A DNA stretch of 39,974 nucleotides from Streptomyces apricus (GTDB lineage: Bacteria; Actinomycetota; Actinomycetes; Streptomycetales; Streptomycetaceae), in NCBI RefSeq assembly GCF_008369065.1, contig NZ_VDFC01000023.1, forward strand, positions 200,247 through 240,220, written 5' to 3'. Under the pieces are notes generated by a model. The model worked only from the letters and a program-made list of their open reading frames with translations, was not told the DNA's origin and searched no databases. Position numbers and translations under genes: made by a program. Of the stretch, positions 31,899-39,974 are shown in pieces. Numbering within the stretch: position 1 is the stretch's first letter; every line of letters begins with the position of its first letter.

Positions 31899-31945
31899 CG
31901 CTCAGCATGGCACCGGGGTTCCTGACCTCGCGAGCCCCCTCGCCG

Positions 31946-33016
31946 TCACGCCCCGAACAGGTCCTGTTGTCCGTTTCCACCGGTTGACGACCGGGGCGGC
32001 GTGAGGCCCAGGTGCGCCCAGGCCGCGGGGGTGGCCACCCGTCCGCGGGGCGTGCGCGCAAGCAGCCCCTCGCGCACGAGGAAGGGCTCGGCAACCTCCT
32101 CGACGGTCTCCCGCTCCTCCCCCACGGCCACGGCGAGCGTGGACAGGCCGACCGGGCCGCCGCCGAACAGCTTGAGCAGGGCTTCGAGGACACCGCGGTC
32201 GAGGCGGTCGAGACCGCGGTTGTCCACCTCGTACACCGCGAGGGCGGCTCCCGCGATCTCCTGCGTGATGACGCCGTCCGCCTTGACCTGCGCGTAGTCG
32301 CGCACGCGGCGCAGCAGGCGGTTGGCGATGCGGGGCGTCCCACGGGAACGGCCGGCGATCTCGGCGGCCCCCTGCGGGTCGATCTCCACGTCGAGCAGAT
32401 GTGCGGACCGGTGGATGACGCGCTCCAGCTCGGCCGGCTCGTAGAACTCCATGTGGGCGGTGAAGCCGAAGCGGTCGCGCAGCGGGGGCGGCAGCAGGCC
32501 CGCGCGCGTGGTGGCGCCGACCAGGGTGAAGGGCGGCAGTTCGAGGGGGATGGCGGTGGCCCCGGGCCCCTTGCCGACGATGACGTCGACGCGGAAGTCC
32601 TCCATCGCCATGTAGAGCATCTCCTCGGCGGGCCGCGACATGCGGTGGATCTCGTCGAGGAAGAGGACCTCGCCCTCCTGGAGGGAGGAGAGGATCGCCG
32701 CGAGGTCGCCCGCGTGCTGGATGGCGGGGCCACTGGTGATGCGGATCGGGGCCTCCATCTCGGCCGCGATGATCATCGAGAGGGTGGTCTTGCCCAGGCC
32801 CGGGGCGCCGGAGAGCAGGACGTGGTCGGCGGTGGCGCCCCGCGCGCGGGCGGCGCGCAGGACGAGGTCGAGCTGCTCGCGGACCTTCTCCTGACCGATG
32901 AACTCGCCGAGGTCCTTGGGGCGCAGGGCGGCTTCGACGGCCTGCTCCTCCCGGTCGGTGGACGCGCCGACGAGCCGCTCGGCGGTGCCGTCGTCGGCCG
33001 TGTCGTCCCAGTTCAT
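31946..33016 (-). CDS. ruvB: RuvB: Holliday-junction branch-migration helicase
   Basis: The 356-residue AAA+ motor has [19 protein letters not shown], Walker [10 protein letters not shown] (70-78), Walker [12 protein letters not shown], sensor [21 protein letters not shown], and the C-terminal winged-helix domain. RuvB hexamers pull DNA through RuvA-bound junctions. The N-terminus carries an extra acidic lead of about 24 residues ([15 protein letters not shown]), usual for actinobacteria. The ATG at 33016 has GAGG at 9 nt. It is 160 bp from ruvA, with a dispersed repeat between. Confidence 0.97.
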   Translation of the reverse strand: MNWDDTADDGTAERLVGASTDREEQAVEAALRPKDLGEFIGQEKVREQLDLVLRAARARGATADHVLLSGAPGLGKTTLSMIIAAEMEAPIRITSGPAIQHAGDLAAILSSLQEGEVLFLDEIHRMSRPAEEMLYMAMEDFRVDVIVGKGPGATAIPLELPPFTLVGATTRAGLLPPPLRDRFGFTAHMEFYEPAELERVIHRSAHLLDVEIDPQGAAEIAGRSRGTPRIANRLLRRVRDYAQVKADGVITQEIAGAALAVYEVDNRGLDRLDRGVLEALLKLFGGGPVGLSTLAVAVGEERETVEEVAEPFLVREGLLARTPRGRVATPAAWAHLGLTPPRSSTGGNGQQDLFGA

Positions 33017-33067
33017 TCGGTGTGCCTCGCGGTGTAGTGGTTCCGGATCAGGTTTTCACGGGCCGAC

Positions 33068-33150
33068 GCCCCTCAGGAGGCGTGCCCCGTCAGGAGCGCC
33101 CCGTCAGGGGCGCGGGGAACTGCGCGACCAGCCACGACGGACCCGCAGAT
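33068..33150 (+). repeat. Dispersed repeat copy 5 between ruvA and ruvB
   Basis: The core AGGGGCGCGGGGAACTGCGC with GACCAGCCACGACGGACCCGCA runs from 33106 to 33149. Immediately before it, the sequence GCCCCGTCAGGAGC (33084-33097) is followed directly by GCCCCGTCAGGGGC (33098-33111), so a short 14-bp unit is tandemly duplicated. This is the fullest single copy in the window. Confidence 0.75.
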
Positions 33151-33176
33151 TCGATCGGCGCACCCCCGGGCAGGGC

Positions 33177-33788
33177 TCAGCGCGCCCGGTTGAGCGTCTG
33201 CAAGGCGGCCTTCAACAACGGCCCGACCTGCGGCGCAGCCCCCGCGGCCTCGGCCTGCGGCTCCACCGCGGAGACGGCCTCGTCGGCCTCCCGCGTCGCG
33301 TACCCCAGCCCGATCAGCGCCGCGTGCAACTGCTCGCGCCAGCCGGAGGCGACCGGCCTGCCGATGGCCGGCCCGCCCGGGCCGAGCGGCTCGCCGAGGC
33401 GGTCCTTCAGCTCCAGGAGCAGCTTCTGGGCACCCTTCTTGCCGATGCCGGGGACGGCGGTGAGCGCCTTCTCGTCGCCGGTGGACACCGCGCGGCGCAG
33501 GGCGTCGGGGCTGTGCACGGCGAGCATGGCCTGGGCCAGCCGCGGGCCCACGCCGCTGGCGGTCTGCAGCAGCACGAACGTCTGGCGCTCGTCGTCGTCC
33601 GCGAAGCCGTACAGCGTGAGCGAGTCCTCGCGCACGACCAGGGAGGTGGCGAGCCGCGCCTCCTGGCCGATGCGCAGGTCGGAGAGGGTGTTCGGGGTGC
33701 ACTGCACGGCGATGCCGATGCCGCCGACCTCGACCACCGCGGAGTCGGGGGCGAGGGCGGCGACCGGGCCGCTGACGAAGGCGATCAT
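33177..33788 (-). CDS. ruvA: RuvA: Holliday-junction-binding subunit
   Basis: The 203-residue protein has the OB-fold start ([26 protein letters not shown]), the helix-hairpin-helix pair ([16 protein letters not shown] and [19 protein letters not shown]), and a C-terminal domain that contacts RuvB. It tetramerises on four-way junctions. The ATG (33788) overlaps the ruvC stop as ATGA, showing translational coupling. The linker before domain III is Ala/Gly/Pro-rich. A longer upstream frame that runs into ruvC is a high-GC artefact. Confidence 0.97.
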   Translation of the reverse strand: MIAFVSGPVAALAPDSAVVEVGGIGIAVQCTPNTLSDLRIGQEARLATSLVVREDSLTLYGFADDDERQTFVLLQTASGVGPRLAQAMLAVHSPDALRRAVSTGDEKALTAVPGIGKKGAQKLLLELKDRLGEPLGPGGPAIGRPVASGWREQLHAALIGLGYATREADEAVSAVEPQAEAAGAAPQVGPLLKAALQTLNRAR

Positions 33789-34330
33789 CGGGTGACCTTC
33801 CGGCTGGAGACCTGGGCCTGGCGGTGTGCGGCCTGCGCCTGCTGGAGGCGGTTCACGGCCGGGGCACGCCAGATGTGGCAGATGGCGAGGGCGAGGGCGT
33901 CGGCGGCGTCGGCCGGCCTGGGGGGCGCGTCGAGCCTGAGCAGCCGGGTGACCATGGCACCGACCTGCGCCTTGTCGGCGCGGCCGCTGCCGGTGACGGC
34001 GGCCTTGACCTCGCTGGGGGTGTGCAGGGCGACGGGCAGGCCGCGCCGGGCCGCGCAGAGCATCGCCACCGCGCTGGCCTGGGCCGTGCCCATCACCGTA
34101 CGGACGTTGTGCTGGCTGAACACCCGCTCCACGGCGACGTATTCGGGCCGGTACTCGTCGAGCCAGGCCTCGATGCCCTGCTCGACGGCGACCAGGCGGT
34201 GCCCCAGCTCCGCGTCCGCGGACGTGCGCACGACACCGACGCCGAGCATGGTGAGCGGCCGGCCCGCCACGCCCTCGACGACACCGACACCGCACCGGGT
34301 CAACCCGGGGTCGACTCCCAGTACCCGCAC
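33785..34330 (-). CDS. ruvC: RuvC: Holliday-junction resolvase
   Basis: The 181-residue RNase H-fold nuclease carries all four catalytic acids: Asp7 (VLGVDPG), Glu68 (VAVERVF), Asp141 and Asp144 ([10 protein letters not shown]). Start chosen at GTG 34330 giving (V/M)[13 protein letters not shown], with GGGGGACC just upstream; a GTG 12 bp upstream and an open frame to 34408 give less typical N-termini. It resolves junctions handled by RuvAB. It overlaps ruvA by 4 bp, and yebC lies about 200 bp upstream. Confidence 0.96.
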   Translation of the reverse strand: MRVLGVDPGLTRCGVGVVEGVAGRPLTMLGVGVVRTSADAELGHRLVAVEQGIEAWLDEYRPEYVAVERVFSQHNVRTVMGTAQASAVAMLCAARRGLPVALHTPSEVKAAVTGSGRADKAQVGAMVTRLLRLDAPPRPADAADALALAICHIWRAPAVNRLQQAQAAHRQAQVSSRKVTR

Positions 34331-34461
34331 CCGGTCCCCCACTCTCCGATCCCACCGCCACCACCGGGAAGCACCCGGTTCGAGCAGGCTATCGGGTGCC
34401 ACCGACAACGCCGGCCAGCGACTCCCGGCGGCGTCCGCCGACCGCGGCGCCCGGCAGAGCG

Positions 34462-34492
34462 ACGGGCCGACGGGGGTGCCCCGCCGGCCCGT
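34462..34492 (-). terminator. Hairpin downstream of yebC
   Basis: ACGGGCCG-A-CGGGG (34462-34475), loop GTG, then CCCCG-C-CGGCCCGT (34479-34492) form a 13-bp stem with one mismatch, 43 bp past the yebC stop. No T-run follows, but GC-rich hairpins without U-tracts are common terminators in Streptomyces. It would separate yebC from ruvC. Confidence 0.5.
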
Positions 34493-34534
34493 TGTGCCAG
34501 GTGTGCCCGTTGCGCCCGTACCGCTTGCGCGGTG

Positions 34535-35287
34535 TTACGCGTCGACCTTCTCCATGACCTCGTCGCTCACGTCGAAGTTGGCGAAGACGTTCTGCACGTC
34601 GTCGCTGTCCTCCAGGGCGTCGATGAGCTTGAAGATCTTCTTGGCGCCCTCCTCGTCCAGCTCGACCTGCATGGTCGGGACGAAGTTGGCGTCGGCGGAG
34701 TCGTAGTCGATGCCGGCCTCCTGGAGCGCGGTGCGCACCGCGACCAGGTCGGTGGCCTCGGAGAGGACCTCGAAGGAGTCGCCGAGGTCGTTGACCTCCT
34801 CGGCTCCCGCGTCCAGGACGGCGCCCAGGACGTCGTCCTCGGTGAGCTCGCCCTTGGGGACGATGACGACGCCCTTGCGGTTGAAGAGGTACGACACCGA
34901 TCCCGGGTCGGCCATGTTGCCGCCGTTGCGGGTCATGGCGACGCGTACGTCCGAGGCGGCGCGGTTGCGGTTGTCGGTGAGGCACTCGATGAGCACCGCG
35001 ACACCGCTGGGGCCGTATCCCTCGTACATGATCGTCTCGTAGTCGGCGCCGCCCGCTTCGAGACCGCCGCCGCGCTTGATCGCGGAGTCGATGTTCTTGT
35101 TGGGCACCGAGGACTTCTTGGCCTTCTGCACGGCGTCGAACAGCGTCGGGTTGCCGTCCAGGTCGACGCCGCCCATGCGCGCCGCGACCTCGATGTTCTT
35201 GATCAGCTTCGCGAAGAGCTTGCCGCGCTTGGCGTCGATCACGGCCTTCTTGTGCTTCGTCGTAGCCCATTTAGAGTGGCCGGACAT
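34535..35287 (-). CDS. yebC: YebC/PmpR-family regulatory protein
   Basis: The 250-residue protein starts [25 protein letters not shown], the hallmark of the YebC/TACO1 family, with [21 protein letters not shown] in the middle. YebC proteins act at the ribosome on proline-rich stalls and are also described as transcription regulators (PmpR). Close to ruvC is the usual location in many bacteria. The ATG at 35287 follows GAAGGAG at 8 nt. Full length. With efp in the same window, two different proline-stall factors may be present. Confidence 0.95.
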   Translation of the reverse strand: MSGHSKWATTKHKKAVIDAKRGKLFAKLIKNIEVAARMGGVDLDGNPTLFDAVQKAKKSSVPNKNIDSAIKRGGGLEAGGADYETIMYEGYGPSGVAVLIECLTDNRNRAASDVRVAMTRNGGNMADPGSVSYLFNRKGVVIVPKGELTEDDVLGAVLDAGAEEVNDLGDSFEVLSEATDLVAVRTALQEAGIDYDSADANFVPTMQVELDEEGAKKIFKLIDALEDSDDVQNVFANFDVSDEVMEKVDA

Positions 35288-35359
35288 CTGCCTGTCTCCT
35301 TCGCGTAACCCATCCCGTACGAACCGCCCCGGACTTCACGATCCGGGGACCACCAGATC

Positions 35360-35965
35360 CTACAAGGATCCCGCCGTCCGGTCCGCGCGGACCATGTCGA
35401 CAAACAGGCCGTGCACGCGGTGGTCGCCGGTCAGTTCCGGGTGGAAGGACGTGGCGAGCGCGTTGCCCTGGCGCACGGCGACGATGTGACCGCCGTGCTC
35501 GGCCAGCACCTCCGCCTGCACGCCCACCGACTCGACCCAGGGGGCGCGGATGAAGAGTCCCTCCACAGGATCTCCCCCCACGCCCTTCACGTCGACCTGC
35601 GCCTCGAAGGATTCGTTCTGCCGTCCGAAGGCGTTGCGGCGCACGATCATGTCGATGCCGCCGATGGTCTCCTGGCCCGAGCGCGGGTCGAGGATCTTGC
35701 CGGCGAGCATGATCATGCCCGCGCAGGTGCCGTAGACGGGCAGTCCGGCCCGCACCCGCGCGCGCAGCGGCTCCATCAGACCGAAGAGGACGGCCAGCTT
35801 GGAGATGGTGGTGGACTCGCCGCCGGGGACGACCAGGCCGTCGACCTCCGCGAGCTCCTCGGGACGCCGCACCGGTCTGGCCACGGCGTCCGCCGCGGCC
35901 AGGGCGACGAGGTGCTCCCGTACGTCGCCCTGGAGGGCCAGGACGCCTATGACAGGTGTGCTCAT
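35360..35965 (-). CDS. pdxT: PdxT: glutaminase subunit of PLP synthase
   Basis: The 201-residue class I amidotransferase supplies ammonia to PdxS for pyridoxal phosphate synthesis. The triad is complete: Cys81 ([10 protein letters not shown]), His175 and Glu177 (SFHPELTGD), with VVPGGESTT early in the chain. The ATG at 35965 is 6 bp after the pdxS stop codon; the ribosome binding site is weak, so coupling to pdxS is probable. The order pdxS-pdxT is conserved across actinobacteria. Confidence 0.97.
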   Translation of the reverse strand: MSTPVIGVLALQGDVREHLVALAAADAVARPVRRPEELAEVDGLVVPGGESTTISKLAVLFGLMEPLRARVRAGLPVYGTCAGMIMLAGKILDPRSGQETIGGIDMIVRRNAFGRQNESFEAQVDVKGVGGDPVEGLFIRAPWVESVGVQAEVLAEHGGHIVAVRQGNALATSFHPELTGDHRVHGLFVDMVRADRTAGSL

Positions 35966-35971
35966 CGGTGG

Positions 35972-36895
35972 TTACCAGCCGCGGTTCGCGTAGCGCTCGG
36001 CCTCGGGGAGGGTGTCGCAGTTGATGCCGACCATGGCCTCGCCCAGGTTGCGGGACGCGTCCGCGACGATCTTCGGGTCGTCGTAGAAGGTGGTGGCCTT
36101 CACGATGGCCGCGGCGCGCTTGGCCGGGTCGCCGGACTTGAAAATGCCCGAGCCGACGAAGACGCCCTCGGCGCCGAGCTGGCGCATCAGCGCGGCGTCG
36201 GCGGGGGTGGCCACGCCGCCGGCGGAGAACAGCACGACCGGGAGCTTGCCGAGCTCGGCGACCTCCTTGACGATCTCGTACGGGGCGCGCAGCTCCTTGG
36301 CGGCGGCGTACAGCTCGTTGTTGTCGTAGCCGCGCAGCCGCGCGATCTCGTTCTTGATCTGGCGCAGGTGGCGCACGGCCTCGACGACGTTGCCGGTGCC
36401 GGCCTCGCCCTTGGAGCGGATCATGGCGGCGCCCTCGGCTATCCGGCGCAGGGCCTCGCCCAGGTTGGTGGCGCCGCAGACGAAGGGGGTCGTGAAGGCC
36501 CACTTGTCGGAGTGGTTGACCTCGTCGGCGGGGGTGAGGACCTCGGACTCGTCGATGTAGTCGACGCCGAGGGACTGCAGGACCTGGGCCTCCACGAAGT
36601 GGCCGATGCGCGACTTGGCCATCACCGGGATGGAGACGGCCTCGATGATGCCCTCGATCATGTCCGGGTCGGACATGCGCGCCACGCCGCCGTCCTTGCG
36701 GATGTCGGCCGGGACCCGCTCCAGGGCCATGACGGCCACGGCGCCCGCGTCCTCGGCGATCTTCGCCTGCTCGGGCGTGACGACGTCCATGATCACGCCA
36801 CCCTTGAGCTGCTCGGCCATGCCGCGCTTCACGCGCGCGGTGCCGGTCGCCGGGGTGTCGGTGGACGGGACGGGGTGGGAAGGCGTGCTGGACAC
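35972..36895 (-). CDS. pdxS: PdxS: pyridoxal 5'-phosphate synthase subunit
   Basis: The 307-residue TIM-barrel enzyme combines ribose 5-phosphate, glyceraldehyde 3-phosphate and ammonia into PLP. It shows [22 protein letters not shown], the substrate lysine in [11 protein letters not shown], and [19 protein letters not shown]. The N-terminal 20 residues ([19 protein letters not shown]) are a disordered lead. The GTG start at 36895 follows GAGGT at 6 nt. A small inverted repeat lies 13 bp upstream. Very high confidence. Confidence 0.98.
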   Translation of the reverse strand: MSSTPSHPVPSTDTPATGTARVKRGMAEQLKGGVIMDVVTPEQAKIAEDAGAVAVMALERVPADIRKDGGVARMSDPDMIEGIIEAVSIPVMAKSRIGHFVEAQVLQSLGVDYIDESEVLTPADEVNHSDKWAFTTPFVCGATNLGEALRRIAEGAAMIRSKGEAGTGNVVEAVRHLRQIKNEIARLRGYDNNELYAAAKELRAPYEIVKEVAELGKLPVVLFSAGGVATPADAALMRQLGAEGVFVGSGIFKSGDPAKRAAAIVKATTFYDDPKIVADASRNLGEAMVGINCDTLPEAERYANRGW

Positions 36896-36907
36896 GGGGT
36901 GACCTCA

Positions 36908-36938
36908 CTCGGTGAAAGAGGGTTTCTGCACCACCGAG
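36908..36938 (-). promoter_or_regulatory. Inverted repeat in the pdxS leader
   Basis: CTCGGTG (36908-36914) and CACCGAG (36932-36938) are exact complements with a 17-bp spacer, ending 13 bp from the pdxS start codon. It could be an operator or hairpin close to the ribosome binding site. Seven-bp repeats arise easily by chance in GC-rich DNA, so support is modest. Confidence 0.3.
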
Positions 36939-36994
36939 GAAACGCCCGCGGACCAGTCCACAGCAAGGGCCAATGGAGAGCCGGTGGCTCGTTC

Positions 36995-37540
36995 TCACGT
37001 TCCGGGGCGGTCCGCCAGGGCCGTCGGCGGCTCGTCGTCCATCTCGAAGGCCAGCGGGAAGGGCGCGTGCCCGGCCAGCCGGAACCAGCGCACCGTGCGG
37101 TGGCGGCGCAGGGCGCGGGCCGCGCGTACGGCGTCGTTGTGGAAGCGGCGGGCCATCGGTACGCGGCGGACCGCCTGGGCGAGTTCGCGGGCCGCGGACT
37201 CGCCGCCGGGGGCCGCCTGGACGGCCTCGACCTGCGCGGACTCGCCGAAGACGGCCCGCAGCGCGTGGCTGAGGTCGCTCTCGGCGACCTCCCGGTGGTC
37301 CTCCTCGGCCTGCCGGGCGGCGTGCGCCGCCTCGTAGAGCACCATCGACGCGGCCGGGTCGAGCACTCCGGAGGTGGCCAGTTCCTGGGCCACCGAGGCG
37401 CGGCGCAGGAGTTGCGCGTCGAGGGCGGCGCGGGCCGCGTCGATGCGGGAGTGCAGGCGGTCGAGGCGGCCGGCGGTCCAGCTCAGGTAGAGGCCGATCG
37501 CCACGAGGGCGACCGCGATCCAGATCAGTGTGGAGGTCAC
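36995..37540 (-). CDS. LemA-like membrane protein
   Basis: The 181-residue protein has an N-terminal membrane span (TLIWIAVALVAIGLYLSW), a helical middle rich in Ala and Arg, and a C-terminal segment ARRFHNDAVRAARALRR followed by APFPLAFEMDD. This resembles the LemA signature of a YND(A/T)V helix followed by a Pro/Phe-rich strand, though divergent. Function unknown. The GTG start at 37540 has no visible ribosome binding site, so translation could be leaderless. It precedes pdxS by 99 bp on the same strand. Confidence 0.7.
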   Translation of the reverse strand: MTSTLIWIAVALVAIGLYLSWTAGRLDRLHSRIDAARAALDAQLLRRASVAQELATSGVLDPAASMVLYEAAHAARQAEEDHREVAESDLSHALRAVFGESAQVEAVQAAPGGESAARELAQAVRRVPMARRFHNDAVRAARALRRHRTVRWFRLAGHAPFPLAFEMDDEPPTALADRPGT

Positions 37541-37585
37541 GGGGGCACACGGTACCGGTGGGCTCCGCCGGGCGTTTCATGCACC

Positions 37586-37740
37586 GGGTGCGGGCCGGTG
37601 GGGGCGGGCCGCGCAGTTCCCCGCGCCCCTGAAGGGCGGGCTTCGCCCGGCCCTTCACCGGCGCGGGGTGAAAAGCACGGCGCAGCCGGCTTTTCAGGGG
37701 CGCGGGGAACTGCGCGACCGGCCCCCACGCACCCGCAGTC
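37586..37740. repeat. Dispersed repeat copy 6: two inverted copies around a terminator-like hairpin
   Basis: The left copy (about 37586-37633) and the inverted right copy (about 37693-37737) both carry GCGCAGTTCCCCGCGCCCCTGAA or its complement, forming a 154-bp imperfect palindrome between the pimA-like and LemA-like genes. Between them lies TGAAAAGC/GCTTTTCA (37669-37676 with 37689-37696), an internal hairpin. The whole element may end transcription of the pimA-like gene. Confidence 0.7.
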
Positions 37741-37762
37741 GAAAACCGTGCCCCCCGGAGGG

Positions 37763-38935
37763 TCAGTCGCGGGCCAGCCCGAAGCGGGCCAACAGACCCC
37801 CCGGCTCCGCCGGATCGTCCGCCGCCGCCACCGCCGCCGCCCCGTCCGTGACCGTCTCGTAGACGGACAGGATGTCCGCGCCCACCGTCGACCAGTCGAA
37901 GCGCCGCACGTGCGCGCTCCCCCGCTCGCGGAGTTCCGCGCGGCGCGCCGGGTCGCCCAGGAGCCGTACCGCCGCGGCGGCCAGCGCGTCCGCGTCCTCG
38001 TTGGCGAACAGCTCGCCCGCCGCGCCCTGGTCCAGGACCTGGGCGAAGGCGTCGAGGTCGGAGGCGAGCACGGGCGCGCCCGCCGACATCGCCTCGACCA
38101 GGATGATCCCGAAGCTCTCGCCGCCGGTGTTGGGCGCGACGTACACGTCGACGCTGCGCAGGAACCGCGCCTTGTCCTCGTCGCTGACCATCCCCAGGAA
38201 CTCGACGCGGGGGCGCAGCTCCGCCGGCAGCTTCTCGACCGCTTCCTTCTCGTCGCCGCGCCCGGCGACCAGCAGGCGGGTGTCCGGGCGCTCGGCGAGG
38301 ATCCGCGGCAGCGCCTTCATCAGGACCGGCAGGCCCTTGCGCGGCTCGTCGATGCGGCCCACGAAGCCGAGCGTGCCGCCCTGCCACTCGGGCCGGGGCT
38401 CGGCCCGCGCGAAGAAGTCCACGTCGACGCCGTTGGGGATGACCACGGCGTCGCCGCCCAGGTGCTCGACGAGCGTGCGCCGGGCGTACTCGCTCACCGC
38501 GATGCGCGCGCTGATCTTCTCCAGCGCGGGCTGCAGGATCGGGTACGCGGCGATCATCGCCCGGGACCGGGGGTTGGACGTGTGGAAGGTGGCGACGATC
38601 GGCCCCTGCGCCGCCCAGCAGGCCAGCAGGCCGAGGGAGGGCGAGGCCGGCTCGTGGATGTGGATCACGTCGAAGGTGCCGTCGTGCAGCCAGCGGCGCA
38701 CCCGCGCGGCCGACAGGAACCCGAAGTTGAGGCGCGCGACCGAGCCGTTGTACGGCACCGGCACGGCCCGGCCCGCCGAGACGACGTACGGCGGCAGCGG
38801 TGTGTCGTCGTCGGCGGGGGCGAGGACGGAGACGTGGTGCCCGAGCGCGATGAGGTGGTCGGCCAAGTCGCGGATGTGGAACTGGACCCCGCCGGGCACG
38901 TCCCAGGAGTACGGGCAGACGATGCCGATCCTCAC
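37763..38935 (-). CDS. pimA: PimA-like phosphatidylinositol alpha-mannosyltransferase (GT4)
   Basis: The 390-residue GT-B enzyme begins RIGIVCPYSWDVPGGVQFHI, the PimA opening with the GGVQ loop. It continues with VIHIHEPASPSLG, ISARIAVSEYARRTLVEHLG, GFVGRIDEPRKGLPVL and ESFGIILVEAMSAG (the EX7E motif), and ends with a short tail. It would add the first mannose from GDP-mannose to phosphatidylinositol on the inner membrane face. The GTG start (38935) overlaps the stop codon of the acyltransferase gene (GTGA). The neighbours support the assignment; other GT4 glycosyltransferases share the fold, so specificity is inferred. Confidence 0.88.
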   Translation of the reverse strand: MRIGIVCPYSWDVPGGVQFHIRDLADHLIALGHHVSVLAPADDDTPLPPYVVSAGRAVPVPYNGSVARLNFGFLSAARVRRWLHDGTFDVIHIHEPASPSLGLLACWAAQGPIVATFHTSNPRSRAMIAAYPILQPALEKISARIAVSEYARRTLVEHLGGDAVVIPNGVDVDFFARAEPRPEWQGGTLGFVGRIDEPRKGLPVLMKALPRILAERPDTRLLVAGRGDEKEAVEKLPAELRPRVEFLGMVSDEDKARFLRSVDVYVAPNTGGESFGIILVEAMSAGAPVLASDLDAFAQVLDQGAAGELFANEDADALAAAAVRLLGDPARRAELRERGSAHVRRFDWSTVGADILSVYETVTDGAAAVAAADDPAEPGGLLARFGLARD

Positions 38936-39936
38936 GACCGCTCCCCGGGCCGGACCTGGTCGTCGCGCCGGACCCGGTCGTCGCGCCGGGCCGCTCCGTC
39001 CCGCGCCGCGGCGGAGGGGTCCTCGGCGGGCGGCCCCGGGCGGGGTTCCAGGTCGGCGAGCCACAAGCGTTGCAGCATGTGCCAGTCCTCCGGATGGTCG
39101 GCGATCCCCGTGGCGAAGGCATCGGCCAGCGCCTGTGTCATGACAGACGTCTTCTCGGTCCGGGTACCTGACGCGGGGACCTCGACGGGCGGATGGACCC
39201 GGCCGCGCATCACGGGCGACCCGTCGTACCACAATGTCACCGGCAGCAGCAGCGCGCCGGTCTGCTGGGCCAGCAGGGCGGGCCCGGCGGGCATCCGGGT
39301 CGTCTCCCCGAAGAAGGTGACCTCGACCCCGGAGGCGGACAGGTCGCGCTCGGCGACCAGGCAGACCAGGCCGCCGTCCCGCAGCCGCCGCGCCAGCGTG
39401 CCGAAGGCGGTGCCCCCGCTGTGCGGCAGCACCTCCATGCCGAGGCCCTCGCGGTACGCCACGAACCGGTCGTACAGCTTCTCCGGCTTCAGGCGCTCGG
39501 CGACGGTCGTGAACGGCGTCTCCATCCGGGTGGTGACCCAGGCGCCCGCGAGGTCCCAGTTGGCCAGGTGCGGCAGCGCGAGGACGACGCCCCGGCCCGC
39601 CGCGAGCCCGTCGGTCAGGTGGTGCAGGCCCTCGGGCTCGAAGCCCCCCTTGATGCGCTCCTTGCTCCAGGCCGGCAGCCGGAACGACTCCATCCAGTAG
39701 CGCAGGTAGGAGCGCATCCCGGCGCGCGAGAGCTCCATGAGCCGCTCGGGGGACGCGTCCGGCAGCACGCGCGCGTAGTTCGACTCCAGGCGCAGCACGC
39801 CCTTGCCGCGCCGCTTCCAGGCGATGTCGGCGATCGTCCGCCCCAGGCGCACGGCGACTGGCTCGGGGAGCTTCTTGACGGCCCCCCAGCCCGCCGCGTA
39901 CGCCGCGTACGAGAGCTGGTCGCGCAGACCGCTCAC
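38932..39936 (-). CDS. patA: PatA-like acyltransferase of phosphatidylinositol mannoside synthesis
   Basis: The 334-residue protein has the LpxL/HtrB acyltransferase fold with the catalytic HX4D motif in ALPHLANWDLAG and the downstream GGLVCLVAERDLSASGVEVTFFGE. In actinobacteria this family acylates the mannose of PIM1/PIM2 using fatty acyl-CoA (PatA, Rv2611c in M. tuberculosis). The C-terminal 40 residues are acidic and basic low complexity (RDGAARRDDRVRRDD), probably not structured. The GTG at 39936 overlaps the upstream gene stop codon (GTGA), and its own stop overlaps the next GTG, so the three genes are coupled. Confidence 0.88.
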   Translation of the reverse strand: MSGLRDQLSYAAYAAGWGAVKKLPEPVAVRLGRTIADIAWKRRGKGVLRLESNYARVLPDASPERLMELSRAGMRSYLRYWMESFRLPAWSKERIKGGFEPEGLHHLTDGLAAGRGVVLALPHLANWDLAGAWVTTRMETPFTTVAERLKPEKLYDRFVAYREGLGMEVLPHSGGTAFGTLARRLRDGGLVCLVAERDLSASGVEVTFFGETTRMPAGPALLAQQTGALLLPVTLWYDGSPVMRGRVHPPVEVPASGTRTEKTSVMTQALADAFATGIADHPEDWHMLQRLWLADLEPRPGPPAEDPSAAARDGAARRDDRVRRDDQVRPGERS

Positions 39937-39974
39937 GAGGCGGCCCCGCTGTTGCGCGGGGTGCTCTCCGGCGC
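39933..39974 (-). CDS. 3' end of a coupled upstream gene, probably pgsA (partial)
   Basis: On the minus strand a frame open to the window edge reads APESTPRNSGAAS and stops at TGA 39933-39935, overlapping the patA-like GTG as GTGA. Fourteen codons cannot prove identity. Gene order in other actinobacteria (pgsA-patA-pimA) makes phosphatidylinositol phosphate synthase the likely product, and a polar C-terminal tail fits such a membrane enzyme. Confidence 0.45.
   Translation of the reverse strand, partial: APESTPRNSGAAS

Noticed and set aside
33785..34408. ruvC starting at 34408
   Set aside because: RuvC proteins begin within a few residues of VLGVDPG. GTG 34330 with GGGGGACC upstream fits the family length.
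35271..39122. Minus-strand open frame of 1,283 codons through pdxT, pdxS and pimA regions
   Set aside because: It crosses several well-identified genes out of frame and its translation is Arg/Gly/Pro-rich without family signatures.

Overview
The window is high-GC actinobacterial chromosomal DNA, almost certainly from a Streptomyces. The evidence is bldD, frequent GTG and TTG starts, extreme third-position GC, and a gene order (pyrR/bldD-nusB-efp-aroBKC-aroE-mltG-yqgF-alaS-rpsD-rarA-hisS-relA-apt-secFD-yajC-ruvBAC-yebC-pdxTS-pimA-patA-pgsA) that matches, from memory, the conserved core of S. coelicolor and, more loosely, Mycobacterium. It is a housekeeping region. I found no prophage, insertion sequence, CRISPR array, tRNA or biosynthetic cluster.

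Layout. (1) 1-1600: pyrR (minus) and the developmental regulator bldD (plus) are divergent; bldD ends in tandem hairpin terminators facing nusB. (2) 1600-15000: a long minus-strand run. Read in the direction of transcription it goes DUF948 protein, DUF6167-like protein, alaS, yqgF, mltG, aroE, a small membrane protein, aroC, aroK, aroB, a P-loop protein, an M24 peptidase-like protein, efp, nusB. Many junctions overlap by 1-4 bases (ATGA, GTGA), which implies translational coupling. (3) 15100-20400: a plus-strand STAND-type ATPase with a TPR-like C-terminus, then rpsD, rarA and a VKOR-family membrane protein on minus. (4) 20700-25150: hisS and a metallo-beta-lactamase-fold hydrolase (minus), divergent from a membrane-anchored cyclophilin and a DUF349 coiled-coil protein (plus). 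(5) 25270-31800: stringent response and secretion genes yajC-secD-secF-apt-relA (minus). (6) 31900-37540: Holliday-junction genes ruvC-ruvA-ruvB, yebC, the vitamin B6 synthase pdxS-pdxT and a LemA-like protein (minus). (7) 37760-39974: pgsA (3' end only), patA-like and pimA-like genes for phosphatidylinositol mannoside synthesis, chained by GTGA overlaps.

The aro genes supply four shikimate-pathway steps (AroB, AroE, AroK, AroC). SecD/SecF/YajC assist protein export. RuvA/B/C process recombination junctions. RelA and Apt link ppGpp and purine salvage. PdxS/PdxT make pyridoxal phosphate.

Most worth a second look: relA has no canonical start codon between the apt stop and the middle of its conserved N-terminal region; the pepQ-position M24 protein has replaced three of its five metal ligands; the pyrR leader carries a near-consensus PyrR-binding loop just before its Shine-Dalgarno; four CGTACG hexamers sit exactly 16 bp apart upstream of the MBL-fold gene; and a dispersed repeat built around GCAGTTCCCCGCGCCCCT occurs in six intergenic spaces, once as a perfect 46-bp palindrome.
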